From: JAVXTH01 sp036641395
GTDB taxonomy: Bacteria; Bacillota_I; Bacilli_A; Erysipelotrichales; Erysipelotrichaceae
Length of the DNA stretch: 39,985 nucleotides
Reading direction: 5' to 3'
Assembly (NCBI GenBank): GCA_036641395.1
Contig: JAVWEY010000011.1
Location: forward strand, 1-39,985
The notes under the pieces were generated by a model. It did not search any database and was not told where the DNA came from. It saw only the letters and a list, made by a program, of their open reading frames with translations. This document shows, in pieces, positions 7,932-15,531 of the stretch. The translations under genes and the position numbers were made by a program. Each line of letters opens with the position of its first letter. Position 1 is the stretch's first letter.

Positions 7932-8162
7932 ATGAATCCAATCATTTTTGTAAGTAATCTTATGGTTCCATTAACAAGCGATAAAACAAACAATTCTTTA
8001 TACATATATTTAATTATGATAAGTGCGATACTAATGATTTTTTGTATTGTGATGTTTATGAGTTCTAAAAAAACTCAAAAAGCCTGTTACAAAGGAATTC
8101 GTAATAAAATTAAATTCATCAAATTTATCATGAAAAATGCGCTTTTAGAGTTTAAAAAATAA
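7932..8162 (+). CDS. small single-span membrane protein of unknown function
   Basis: A 76-residue protein starting at the ATG 5 bases after GGAGGAG; a longer TTG-start reading from 7914 would contain that binding site. One transmembrane helix lies near residues 25-43 (LYIYLIMISAILMIFCIVMF), followed by a very basic 30-residue tail. The segment VPLTSDKTN just before the helix resembles a decayed LPxTG-type sorting signal, which normally also precedes a helix and a basic tail, but the motif is not intact and the tail is too long. The family is not recognised. It stands alone between the fhs terminator and the promoter of the next gene. Confidence 0.6.
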   Translation: MNPIIFVSNLMVPLTSDKTNNSLYIYLIMISAILMIFCIVMFMSSKKTQKACYKGIRNKIKFIKFIMKNALLEFKK

Positions 8163-8202
8163 GTAGAAATATAGTTTAAAAGGATAAGTGTTAGAATCAT
8201 AT

Positions 8203-8234
8203 TTGATATACAATTTGCATAATTGTAGTATAAT
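8203..8234 (+). promoter_or_regulatory. probable promoter of the zinc-ribbon/RDD-PHP pair
   Basis: A perfect TATAAT (8229-8234) lies 27 bases before the start codon. The best -35 candidate is TTGATA (8203-8208), with a long 20-bp spacer. Confidence 0.45.
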
Positions 8235-8260
8235 AAGTCTATCAGGAGCGTGATGACTTG

Positions 8261-8566
8261 ATGAATATTATTGACTGCCCAAATTGTGGGAAAGGGATCA
8301 AAGGATCAATCCTTAAAGGAATCGTCCACATCCGTTGTAAAGAATGTCAAAGTGATTATGTACTTGATCAAATAAGTATCAAAAAACAATTACTGTTACC
8401 GCTAATAAGCGTAGGCGTCAGTGTTGGTATAAGTTCAACTTTATTAAAAGATCGAACGATTGATATTAAGTTTCTTTTTATTTTAATCTTATCTTTTAGT
8501 TTAGCTTATTTCTTAACATTATTACTAGTAAAAATCCGTGTCTTACGCTACGAAAAAAAAGAATAG
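8261..8566 (+). CDS. zinc-ribbon membrane protein of unknown function
   Basis: About 101 residues. An N-terminal zinc ribbon (CPNC near residue 6 and CKEC near residue 30) is followed by two hydrophobic helices (about 46-60 and 70-92) and a basic C-terminus. The ATG at 8261 follows AGGAG by 12 bases; a TTG at 8258 is an equally placed alternative. Its last codon touches the reading frame of the next gene, so the two are translationally linked. The domain layout (cytoplasmic zinc ribbon plus hairpin of helices) recurs in two other mini-proteins at 18950 and 19298. Function unknown. Confidence 0.7.
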   Translation: MNIIDCPNCGKGIKGSILKGIVHIRCKECQSDYVLDQISIKKQLLLPLISVGVSVGISSTLLKDRTIDIKFLFILILSFSLAYFLTLLLVKIRVLRYEKKE

Positions 8567-8577
8567 TGAGGTTATTT

Positions 8578-10086
8578 ATGAGTGAAGCCAGTCTAAAAAA
8601 TTATTCAGTAAATGAATTAATAAAAATATACACAAAGCAAAAATCACGGCGATATGAAAAAGAAGGTCGTTTTCATATCCGTACGATTACAAATAAAGAT
8701 TTAGGAAGAAGATCTTTATCTTTTTTAACGGATTGTATTGTTCTTTTTTCACCAATATACTTTTGGTATGTATTTATGCTACTAATCTTCTCAGATATTT
8801 TGCCAGTTAGTTTCACAATGTATATTCAAATAATTGTGCTTGTTCTTTTAGGTGGAAGCATGTTATTTCTTCAACCTTATATTTTTAAAACATTGAATGG
8901 TCAATCAATTGGAAAAAACTTTAATGGAATTAAGGTTGTGGATCGTAATGGTCATGAAGCTAATCAAAAAATATTATTTCTAAGAGAAATGTTGGGTAAA
9001 GGAGCACCAGTCTTAATATTTGGTTTATTTTTTGGAGTTTTAGGAATTATCGGTTATGCTGCTTTTTGTGGTATATGGACGTTAATTGATCGAAAGCATC
9101 GTAGTTGGAGTGATATGTTATTCCATACAAGAGTAGTTGTCTTATTAAAAAGCAATGAAAAATCGATTGAAACACCAAAAGCTATGCCAATCACAAAAAG
9201 TGCAAATAAAATTGATTTACATATGCATTCTACATTTAGTGATGATGGTGAATTTAATGTAGAAGAAATATTCAGACTTGCGGCTAAAAGAGGTGTTGAT
9301 TTAATTTCGATTACCGATCATAATAGTGCGAAAGCGAATTTAATCGCAGAGCGTATGTCGAAGCTTTACCATGTTGGTTATATACCAGGGATTGAAATTG
9401 ATTGTCAATATAAAGGAAAAAACTTACATTTATTAGGATATAATATTGATTTCAAGAGTGATTTATATAATAAAATAGAAAATGATAATCTTACAAAAGA
9501 AAAAGATGCTTCATTAAAACGAGTTACATTATGGGAAGAATATTCTGGAATGAAAATAGATATTGATGCCTTATTAAAAAACAATCGTTTTCAAACGATT
9601 CCTGGTGAAATGATTGGCGAACAGTTAATGAATAATCCAGAATATAAAAATGAGCCAATTCTACAACCATATATTACAGGGGATCGAAATGATATGCCTT
9701 ATGTAAATTTCTACTGGGATTTCTTTTCACAAGGAAAACCTTGTTATGTTGATATTCGTTATCCTGATGTTGCTGTTGTAACAAAATTAGTTAAAGCAAC
9801 TGGCGGTATCCCAATACTTGCGCATCCTTATGCAAACTTTGCTGATGATATACAAGTGGTGAGAGAGATATTAGCTTTAGGTGTTGAAGGACTTGAAATA
9901 TTCTCATCTTATCATAATAAGAAACAAATGAGTGAATTACTAAAAATTGCGAATGAAGAGAAGTGTCTGATTACTGCAGGTAGTGATTTCCATGGTAAGA
10001 ATAAACCTCAAATTCAAATTGGCGATACAAAGTGTCCACCAGATGGAGAAAAGATATTAAATAGATTTATTAATAGAATAAAATAA
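8578..10086 (+). CDS. RDD membrane domain fused to a PHP-family phosphoesterase
   Basis: 502 residues from the ATG at 8578 (GAGG ahead). Residues about 40-195 form an RDD domain: RRSLSFLTDCIVL at the start, several hydrophobic helices, the TLNGQSIGKNFNGIKVVD connector and DRKHRSWSDML at the end. Residues about 210-500 are a complete PHP domain with the metal-binding motifs DLHMHSTFSDD, ITDHN, PGIEID, LAHPYA and GSDFHG, like the RNase AM/YciV nucleotidase group that acts on short RNAs or 3',5'-bisphosphonucleotides. The PHP part should lie on the cytoplasmic face of the membrane. RDD proteins are otherwise small transporters or membrane scaffolds. Substrate is unknown. Cotranscribed with the zinc-ribbon protein upstream. 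Confidence 0.85.
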   Translation: MSEASLKNYSVNELIKIYTKQKSRRYEKEGRFHIRTITNKDLGRRSLSFLTDCIVLFSPIYFWYVFMLLIFSDILPVSFTMYIQIIVLVLLGGSMLFLQPYIFKTLNGQSIGKNFNGIKVVDRNGHEANQKILFLREMLGKGAPVLIFGLFFGVLGIIGYAAFCGIWTLIDRKHRSWSDMLFHTRVVVLLKSNEKSIETPKAMPITKSANKIDLHMHSTFSDDGEFNVEEIFRLAAKRGVDLISITDHNSAKANLIAERMSKLYHVGYIPGIEIDCQYKGKNLHLLGYNIDFKSDLYNKIENDNLTKEKDASLKRVTLWEEYSGMKIDIDALLKNNRFQTIPGEMIGEQLMNNPEYKNEPILQPYITGDRNDMPYVNFYWDFFSQGKPCYVDIRYPDVAVVTKLVKATGGIPILAHPYANFADDIQVVREILALGVEGLEIFSSYHNKKQMSELLKIANEEKCLITAGSDFHGKNKPQIQIGDTKCPPDGEKILNRFINRIK

Positions 10087-10126
10087 AAGATTTGAATACG
10101 TTGAGTGCGTATTCAAATCTTTTTTA
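10085..10126. terminator. strong bidirectional terminator between convergent genes
   Basis: AAAAGATTTGAATACG (10085-10100) and CGTATTCAAATCTTTT (10108-10123) make a perfect 16-bp stem with a 7-base loop, with T runs on both strands. It serves both the RDD-PHP gene and the lipoprotein gene that converge here. Confidence 0.92.
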
Positions 10127-10657
10127 TATTCCTAAAATTGCTTCTTGAAATGCTTTATTATCACTTGTGATAATCCATTTGTCTTTCTTATTAAGTGCTA
10201 AATTTACTTTAACGGTTTTACTAATTAATTCATTTGTTTCAATTACTTCTTTCATATGCTTTACAATCGCATCTTCTTCTTGTTGCTCACTTGGGCTTAT
10301 TAATGTGGGGTCAGTGCTACATAATTCATATGTTTTATTCATAACATCAACATAATTAACATTTGAAATTGTGATTTTAACCCAGGCTTTTTCATCATCT
10401 TCGACAAGTTTTTCATCTTTAACCTTGTATGATAATTTTACGAATCTAAGTTTCGCTACTTCGTAGTCATAGGGCGAAGTATTTTCATCATAATTTTCAC
10501 CTGATATTTTAGCTGCACCTTTCATATCGCCTTCTTTAAGTTTATCAAGATAACTACTCACTATCTTGCTAGCAACATGCTCATCTTCTTTCTTACCACA
10601 AGCGGTTAATGTTAAAATCATCAGCGAACATAATGTAATTTTTAATAGTTTATTCAT
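10124..10657 (-). CDS. secreted lipoprotein, DUF4878/DUF5105-like
   Basis: A 177-residue lipoprotein with a typical signal: MNKLLKITLCSLMILTLTAC, where LTAC is the lipobox and the cysteine at 20 would be acylated. The mature part begins with KKEDEHVASKIVSSYLDKLKEGDMKGAAK, a pattern seen in small NTF2-like lipoproteins that accompany membrane proteins in Firmicutes (DUF4878/DUF5105-type), then alternates strands and helices. No catalytic motif is visible. It is transcribed alone, divergent from a small RDD protein at 10752. The neighbourhood is rich in RDD membrane proteins, so an envelope role is likely (inference). Confidence 0.8.
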   Translation of the reverse strand: MNKLLKITLCSLMILTLTACGKKEDEHVASKIVSSYLDKLKEGDMKGAAKISGENYDENTSPYDYEVAKLRFVKLSYKVKDEKLVEDDEKAWVKITISNVNYVDVMNKTYELCSTDPTLISPSEQQEEDAIVKHMKEVIETNELISKTVKVNLALNKKDKWIITSDNKAFQEAILGI

Positions 10658-10751
10658 GGGTGTATTACCTTTCTAAAGTTTCATATATCATAGCATATAT
10701 GAGCCAAAGTGGGTATATTAATACATTTATTTATTAGAAAGAAGGCAAAGG

Positions 10752-11261
10752 ATGCAACTCTTATTAAAGTTTAAGAATCGTTTAAAAACAATTAATTTGA
10801 ATTATCTTTTTCTACGTTTTAAAGCAATGATAATTGATTTAACAATCATTAGTTCTCCTAGCATTATCTTTATCGATGTTGCACTTCTATCCTTTGCATC
10901 TTATCTTCCTTTTGAGTTATTATCTTTTATAATGATAACTTTTCCTTACCTATTTATCTTAGTATTTATCTTTTTGAATCTTATTATTAATAGATTATAT
11001 AAGAAACAAAGCATTGGCTTAAATAAAATGAAACTAAAGATAGTAAAGAATGATCATCATGAAATAGATACTAAATTATTCATAAAAAGAGAAGTGTTTT
11101 ATAAAGGAATTATTGTTATCCTTTTTATACTTTCCTTTAAGATTATGGTCGTTTATCTACTAACAAACCTGATCATTATTATCTTTGATAATGACTCAAG
11201 AAGTATTGTCGATATCATACTAAAAACAAAAATAATTGAGATTAAGAAAATAGTGTTATAA
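10752..11261 (+). CDS. RDD family integral membrane protein
   Basis: 169 residues with four hydrophobic stretches. The N-terminal RFKAMIIDLTIISSP, containing the arginine and aspartate of the RDD signature, and the central NRLYKKQSIGLNKMKLKIV connector match the RDD family layout, as in the N-terminal part of the fusion at 8578. Known RDD proteins include Na+(Li+,K+)/H+ antiporter-like proteins, but most have no assigned role. The start follows AAAGAAGGCAAAGG. It has no partner downstream and is separated from metG by the T-box leader. Confidence 0.75.
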   Translation: MQLLLKFKNRLKTINLNYLFLRFKAMIIDLTIISSPSIIFIDVALLSFASYLPFELLSFIMITFPYLFILVFIFLNLIINRLYKKQSIGLNKMKLKIVKNDHHEIDTKLFIKREVFYKGIIVILFILSFKIMVVYLLTNLIIIIFDNDSRSIVDIILKTKIIEIKKIVL

Positions 11262-11296
11262 AACAACAAGGAATCAGTAAAAATTCTTATAATACT

Positions 11297-11325
11297 TGTA
11301 AATAGGCACTATTTTCTATATAATA
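11297..11325 (+). promoter_or_regulatory. promoter of the metG T-box transcript
   Basis: TTGTAA (11297-11302), a 17-bp spacer and TATAAT (11320-11325). The predicted transcript starts near 11332, just upstream of T-box stem I. Confidence 0.8.
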
Positions 11326-11331
11326 AGAAAG

Positions 11332-11557
11332 TACAAAGGTAATGAAGGGAATAGTAATGAAGTAAGTCAACCTTCAAGAGAGTGAAATATTCTGGTGTGA
11401 ATTTCACGGTTGAGACTTTATGAAGATGGCCCCGGAACTGTTTTTCTGAAATAATTTAGGAAAAAACGTAAGCAGGCGTTAACGCATAAGGTGCATGGAA
11501 ATGCATAAATTAAGGTGGTACCACGTAACTCTCGTCCTTTGATGAGAGTTTTTTAAT
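11332..11557 (+). promoter_or_regulatory. T-box leader, methionine specific
   Basis: The T-box core AAGGTGGTACCACG is at 11512-11525. Stem I is recognisable: the loop-E half AGTA (11353-11356), the helix ATGAAGT/ACTTTAT, a second helix TCAACC/GGTTGA, the AGAGAG and GGTG distal motifs, then GAAG followed by the codon ATG at 11426-11428. This order (GAA, one base, specifier, purine) matches T-boxes of known structure, so the specifier reads Met. The bulge TGGT in the T-box would pair with ACCA, the 3' end of tRNA-Met. The terminator is AACTCTC (11527-11533)/GAGAGTT (11544-11550) plus T6. Uncharged tRNA-Met should therefore switch metG on. Confidence 0.95.
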
Positions 11558-11576
11558 ACAATAAGGAGGATTACAT

Positions 11577-13538
11577 ATGACAAAAGAGAATTATTATATT
11601 ACGACAGCAATTGCTTATACTTCAGGAAGGCCTCATATCGGGAATACTTATGAAATTATTTTAACAGATGCGATTGCTCGTTATCGCCGTCTTCAAGGCT
11701 ATAACGTATTCTTTCAGACAGGAACAGATGAACACGGACAAAAGATCGAAGAAAAGGCTGCTGAAGCAGGGGTAACTCCACAAGCATTTGTAGATGATAT
11801 CGCTGCAAAGATAAGGCAGAATTTTGATATGATGAATGCTAGTTATGACTATTTTGTTCGTACAACAGATAAAAAACATGTTGAGAAAGTTCAAGGTATC
11901 TTTAAGAAACTATATGAACAAGATGATATTTATAAAGGGAAATACGAAGGTCTATATTGTACACCATGTGAATCCTTTTGGACACAATCTCAATTAGTAG
12001 ATGGCAAATGTCCAGATTGTGGTCGTGAAGTACAAAAGACAAGCGAAGAAGCATATTTCTTCCGCATGAATAAATACGCAGATCGTTTAATTCAATACAT
12101 TGAAGATCATCCTGAATTTATTCAACCAGAATCACGTAAAAATGAAATGGTGAATAACTTCTTAAAGCCAGGCTTACAAGATTTATGTGTTTCGAGGACT
12201 TCATTCAAGTGGGGTATTCCAGTTGATTTTGATAATAAACATGTAGTTTATGTATGGATTGATGCTTTATCAAACTATATAACTTCATTAGGCTATAATC
12301 CATCCGGAAACCATGAAGAAAATTTCAAAGCATTTTGGCCTGCGGATGTTCATATTATTGGAAAAGATATTCTTCGCTTTCATACAATCTATTGGCCAAT
12401 TATGTTAATGGCACTAGATTTACCACTTCCAAAACAAGTATTTGGTCATCCTTGGTTATTAGTTGGAGATGGAAAGATGTCGAAATCTAAAGGCAATGCA
12501 ATTTATGCCGATGAATTAGTTAAATATTTTGGTGTTGATGCAGTTCGTTATTTCTGTTTACATGAGATGCCATTTGCTCAAGATGGAAGTATAACTTGGG
12601 AATTATTTATTGAACGAATCAATTCGGACTTAGCTAATATTTTAGGAAACTTAGTAAATCGTACCATTTCAATGTCAAATAAATACTTTGATGGGGTTAT
12701 CAGTAATCCTAAAATTATGGAAGAGCTTGATCAAGAACTAATTGATTTGGCATTAAATACCGTAAAGACTGTAGAACATAAAATGAGTGATTTGCATGTT
12801 GGAGATGCCATTGATGAAATCTTTACATTACTTCGTCGCTGTAATAAATACATTGATGAAACATCACCTTGGGTATTATGTAAAGATGAAAGTAAAAAAG
12901 ATCGTTTAGCTACTGTTTTATATAATCTATTAGAATGCATTCGTTATAGTGCGGTGTTACTACATTCCTTTATGCCAGAAACAGCGGATACGATTCTAAA
13001 TGAATTAAATACAGAGAAAAGAGATTTAGAGAGTCTTGTAACTTTTGGTCAATTGGAGATAAACAACAAAGTAATAGAAACACCAGTTATTATGTTTGCT
13101 CGTATTAATGAAAAAGAAATGTTAGAAAAGATTGAAGCAGACCATGTTGAGGAGGAAAAGAAAATGGAAGAAATCAAGAAAGAAGAAGTTGTAGTAGAAG
13201 AAACTAAAAAGCCACAGATTACTTATGATGATTTTGATAAATTAGAAATGCGTTTAGGTACGATTGTAAAATGCGAAAAACATCCAAAAGCGGATCGTTT
13301 ATTAGTATTTCAAATTGATTTAGGCGATGAAGTACGTCAGATTATAAGTGGAATTGCTGAATTCTATGATGATCCAGCTGCTTTAGAGGGACGTAAAGTT
13401 GTAGCTGTTACAAATCTAAAACCGGTTAAACTACGTGGTTTAGAGAGCAATGGAATGTTATTAAGTGCTGAAGTTGATAATAAACTTGATTTAGTAACGG
13501 TATTGCGTGATATTCCAAGTGGTGCTGGAGTAAATTAA
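11577..13538 (+). CDS. metG: methionyl-tRNA synthetase
   Basis: Charges tRNA-Met in the cytoplasm. 653 residues: class I catalytic core with the HIGH-type motif PHIGN (19-23) and KMSKS near residue 300; a zinc knuckle with CTPC and CPDC near 128-148; an anticodon-binding helical domain; then a linker rich in Glu and Lys (EEEKKMEEIKKEE, about 525-540); and a C-terminal EMAP/Trbp111-type tRNA-binding domain beginning at FDKLEMRLGTIVK. The start follows AAGGAGG by 7 bases. It is regulated by the Met-specific T-box just upstream. The following small gene overlaps its stop codon. Confidence 0.98.
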   Translation: MTKENYYITTAIAYTSGRPHIGNTYEIILTDAIARYRRLQGYNVFFQTGTDEHGQKIEEKAAEAGVTPQAFVDDIAAKIRQNFDMMNASYDYFVRTTDKKHVEKVQGIFKKLYEQDDIYKGKYEGLYCTPCESFWTQSQLVDGKCPDCGREVQKTSEEAYFFRMNKYADRLIQYIEDHPEFIQPESRKNEMVNNFLKPGLQDLCVSRTSFKWGIPVDFDNKHVVYVWIDALSNYITSLGYNPSGNHEENFKAFWPADVHIIGKDILRFHTIYWPIMLMALDLPLPKQVFGHPWLLVGDGKMSKSKGNAIYADELVKYFGVDAVRYFCLHEMPFAQDGSITWELFIERINSDLANILGNLVNRTISMSNKYFDGVISNPKIMEELDQELIDLALNTVKTVEHKMSDLHVGDAIDEIFTLLRRCNKYIDETSPWVLCKDESKKDRLATVLYNLLECIRYSAVLLHSFMPETADTILNELNTEKRDLESLVTFGQLEINNKVIETPVIMFARINEKEMLEKIEADHVEEEKKMEEIKKEEVVVEETKKPQITYDDFDKLEMRLGTIVKCEKHPKADRLLVFQIDLGDEVRQIISGIAEFYDDPAALEGRKVVAVTNLKPVKLRGLESNGMLLSAEVDNKLDLVTVLRDIPSGAGVN

Positions 13539-13735
13539 TGAATAAAGCAATCCTACAAGGATTGACGGTATCCTTACTTATTTCTATCTTTGGTTGCATC
13601 TTTATCTTTAAAGGTGCAACCTATGCACCACAAGCTCCATGGTTACCGGTATTACTTGGTATTTGCTTACTCTTAATGGGAGTATTTAGGTTCTTAATGT
13701 TTTACAGAGTATATAAAAATCCAGAAGAAAAATAA
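13538..13735 (+). CDS. small two-helix membrane protein, coupled to metG
   Basis: 65 residues with two hydrophobic helices (about 7-26 and 35-57) separated by a short turn containing APQAPWLP, then a charged end. The start codon overlaps the metG stop (TAATG), so it is probably made by translational coupling and shares the T-box control. The family is not recognised; no function can be given. Confidence 0.65.
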   Translation: MNKAILQGLTVSLLISIFGCIFIFKGATYAPQAPWLPVLLGICLLLMGVFRFLMFYRVYKNPEEK

Positions 13736-13758
13736 AACTGTCAAGCTGACAGTTTTTT
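13734..13758 (+). terminator. terminator of the metG operon
   Basis: AAAACTGTCA (13734-13743), a 3-base loop and TGACAGTTTT (13747-13756): a perfect 10-bp stem ending in T6. Confidence 0.88.
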
Positions 13759-13777
13759 AATCTATAATTATTACTTA

Positions 13778-14575
13778 TTATAAAGGCATATCTTTTTTCT
13801 TAAAGATATAAATGCCAGAACTAAATGATAGAAAGGCAAGGATGATTAATAGGATTAATTTATAATATGCATCGCAGTTACAAGCAATTAATTGTTCACT
13901 ATTAAATAAAGTGAAAATAGTCGCATATTTTAAGTTTTCTAAATTACCACCCATGTTGGCAAGCATTTGGATTAGATAAAATACAATCGCAATGCCAGAT
14001 GCTAAGAAAGTTGAACTTCTTGATTCATTAAAGATACAGGATATTAAAAAGAAGATAGAGGCAAGACTAATGTGTAATATTAAAACGCCAATATTCAAGT
14101 TTATAAATCCTAAAATATCTAATTCACCAGGGAATAAAACTTCACTTCCTAGGATACCAATTATCATACAATATAAAATCAAAGTAGTAAGACTACTAAG
14201 AATTACCATCATTTGCGTTATGGATACCTTTGTACGTGAATTAGGAGTAGCTAATAAATAACCCATAAAACCATTATCAACTTGTTTTGATATTAAACGA
14301 ATGGCTAACATAATAGTGAAAATCATTGGGAATACTAGCATTAACATTCCATATAAATAAGTTGATAGAAAACCAATTAAAGTTGAGTTTGCCTGCACCA
14401 TTCCAAACATTGACATAACCTCTGGCATACTTTGCGCAAATTGGTTAAGGGCATTTTCAAGTTCAGGATCATACATCGTAATCATAACGACAAAATACAT
14501 AGTTAAAATAGCACAGAAGGCGATTAGAAACTTATAATTTGATTTCCATCCTTGGATAAACAAAGTTTTATTCAT
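13778..14575 (-). CDS. ABC-2 type transporter permease
   Basis: About 265 residues with six hydrophobic helices, a large loop after the first helix (MYDPELENALNQFAQSMP), and the motif NGFMGYLLATPNSRTKV that is typical of the cytoplasmic coupling region in ABC-2 permeases of the ABC-2 family. The start is the ATG at 14575, after GGTGGTG; it overlaps the last codons of the ATPase gene by 8 bases, so translation of the two is coupled. With the ATPase it would form an exporter, perhaps for a lipid, peptide or drug; the substrate cannot be read from the sequence. Confidence 0.88.
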   Translation of the reverse strand: MNKTLFIQGWKSNYKFLIAFCAILTMYFVVMITMYDPELENALNQFAQSMPEVMSMFGMVQANSTLIGFLSTYLYGMLMLVFPMIFTIMLAIRLISKQVDNGFMGYLLATPNSRTKVSITQMMVILSSLTTLILYCMIIGILGSEVLFPGELDILGFINLNIGVLILHISLASIFFLISCIFNESRSSTFLASGIAIVFYLIQMLANMGGNLENLKYATIFTLFNSEQLIACNCDAYYKLILLIILAFLSFSSGIYIFKKKDMPL

Positions 14576-15458
14576 GTAAATCACCACCATAGAATTGCAT
14601 AAACACTTCTTCTAAACTTTGATTATTAATTTCAATATTTTCAATATCATATTTGTCTAATATATGAATTAATTTATTTAAATCATTCTTCACAATAACC
14701 TCAATTTCATTATTATTAAGTTTTTTTAAGGTCAAAGGTTCTTTCATAAAAGCAATCATATCTTGAGTGTTTTTTAAATGAATACGATAATGCTTTGACT
14801 TAGACTTCTTTAAAATATCAATATGTTCAATACGGACGACACTACCTTCCTTAATAATACCAACTCGATCACACGTTCGCTCAACCTCTTCAAAGATATG
14901 CGATGACATTAAAATCGTTTTACCTTGTTCTTTCTCTTTTAGAACTAAATCTATGAATTTACTTTGCATTAAAGGATCAAGTCCACTAGTTGGTTCATCC
15001 AATATTAATACATCTGGATTATGCATAAAGGCACAAACAATACCAATTTTTTGTTTCATACCTTTTGACATCTTTTTAATCTTTCCTTTAGGATCGAGTT
15101 CAAATAGTTGAATTAACTCATTTGCTTTGCTCATATCCTTTAAGCCACGATATTTCGCAATGAAGTTAATAAATTCAATTCCACTCATATTATCTGCGAA
15201 ATTAATCTCACCTGGAAGATAACCAAGGCTATCTTGAATGAGTACACTTTCCTTATAACAATTATGACCATTAATAAAACAAGTCCCTTGTTGGGCTTTA
15301 ATAAAGCCCATAAGGTGACGTATTGTTGTAGTTTTACCAGCTCCGTTAGGACCTAGGAAACCAAATATTTCACCCTTTTCAATAGATAAAGATACATCAA
15401 AAATACCCTTATGATTACCATAATCCTTCGTTAAATGATGTATATCAATCACACTCAT
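14568..15458 (-). CDS. ABC transporter ATP-binding protein
   Basis: 296 residues. Walker A GPNGAGKTT at 36-44, the signature MSKGMKQK near 137, Walker B VLILDEPTSGLD near 158, and the H-loop histidine in MSSHIFEEVE. The C-terminal 90 residues form the extra domain common in ATPases of ABC-2 exporters. Preceded by GGAGG. It is the first gene of a two-gene exporter operon with the permease at 13778-14575 and lies just downstream, on the same strand, of the MutS-like operon, from which it is separated by a terminator. Confidence 0.95.
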   Translation of the reverse strand: MSVIDIHHLTKDYGNHKGIFDVSLSIEKGEIFGFLGPNGAGKTTTIRHLMGFIKAQQGTCFINGHNCYKESVLIQDSLGYLPGEINFADNMSGIEFINFIAKYRGLKDMSKANELIQLFELDPKGKIKKMSKGMKQKIGIVCAFMHNPDVLILDEPTSGLDPLMQSKFIDLVLKEKEQGKTILMSSHIFEEVERTCDRVGIIKEGSVVRIEHIDILKKSKSKHYRIHLKNTQDMIAFMKEPLTLKKLNNNEIEVIVKNDLNKLIHILDKYDIENIEINNQSLEEVFMQFYGGDLHE

Positions 15459-15502
15459 AAGTATTCCTCCATAATATATAAAAATATTATAGCACCAAAA
15501 AT

Positions 15503-15531
15503 AAAAAAAGAGCGACTAATTTCGCTCTTAA
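15503..15531 (-). terminator. terminator of the MutS-like operon
   Basis: Read on the minus strand, AAGAGCGA (15529-15522) pairs with TCGCTCTT (15515-15508), followed by a T run (A7 on the plus strand). It overlaps the stop codon of the second MutS-like gene. Confidence 0.8.

Noticed and set aside
8578..10086. DNA polymerase PHP domain or histidinol phosphatase
   Set aside because: No polymerase domain is present, and the motifs fit the stand-alone RNase AM-like PHP group better; the RDD part is also foreign to those families.
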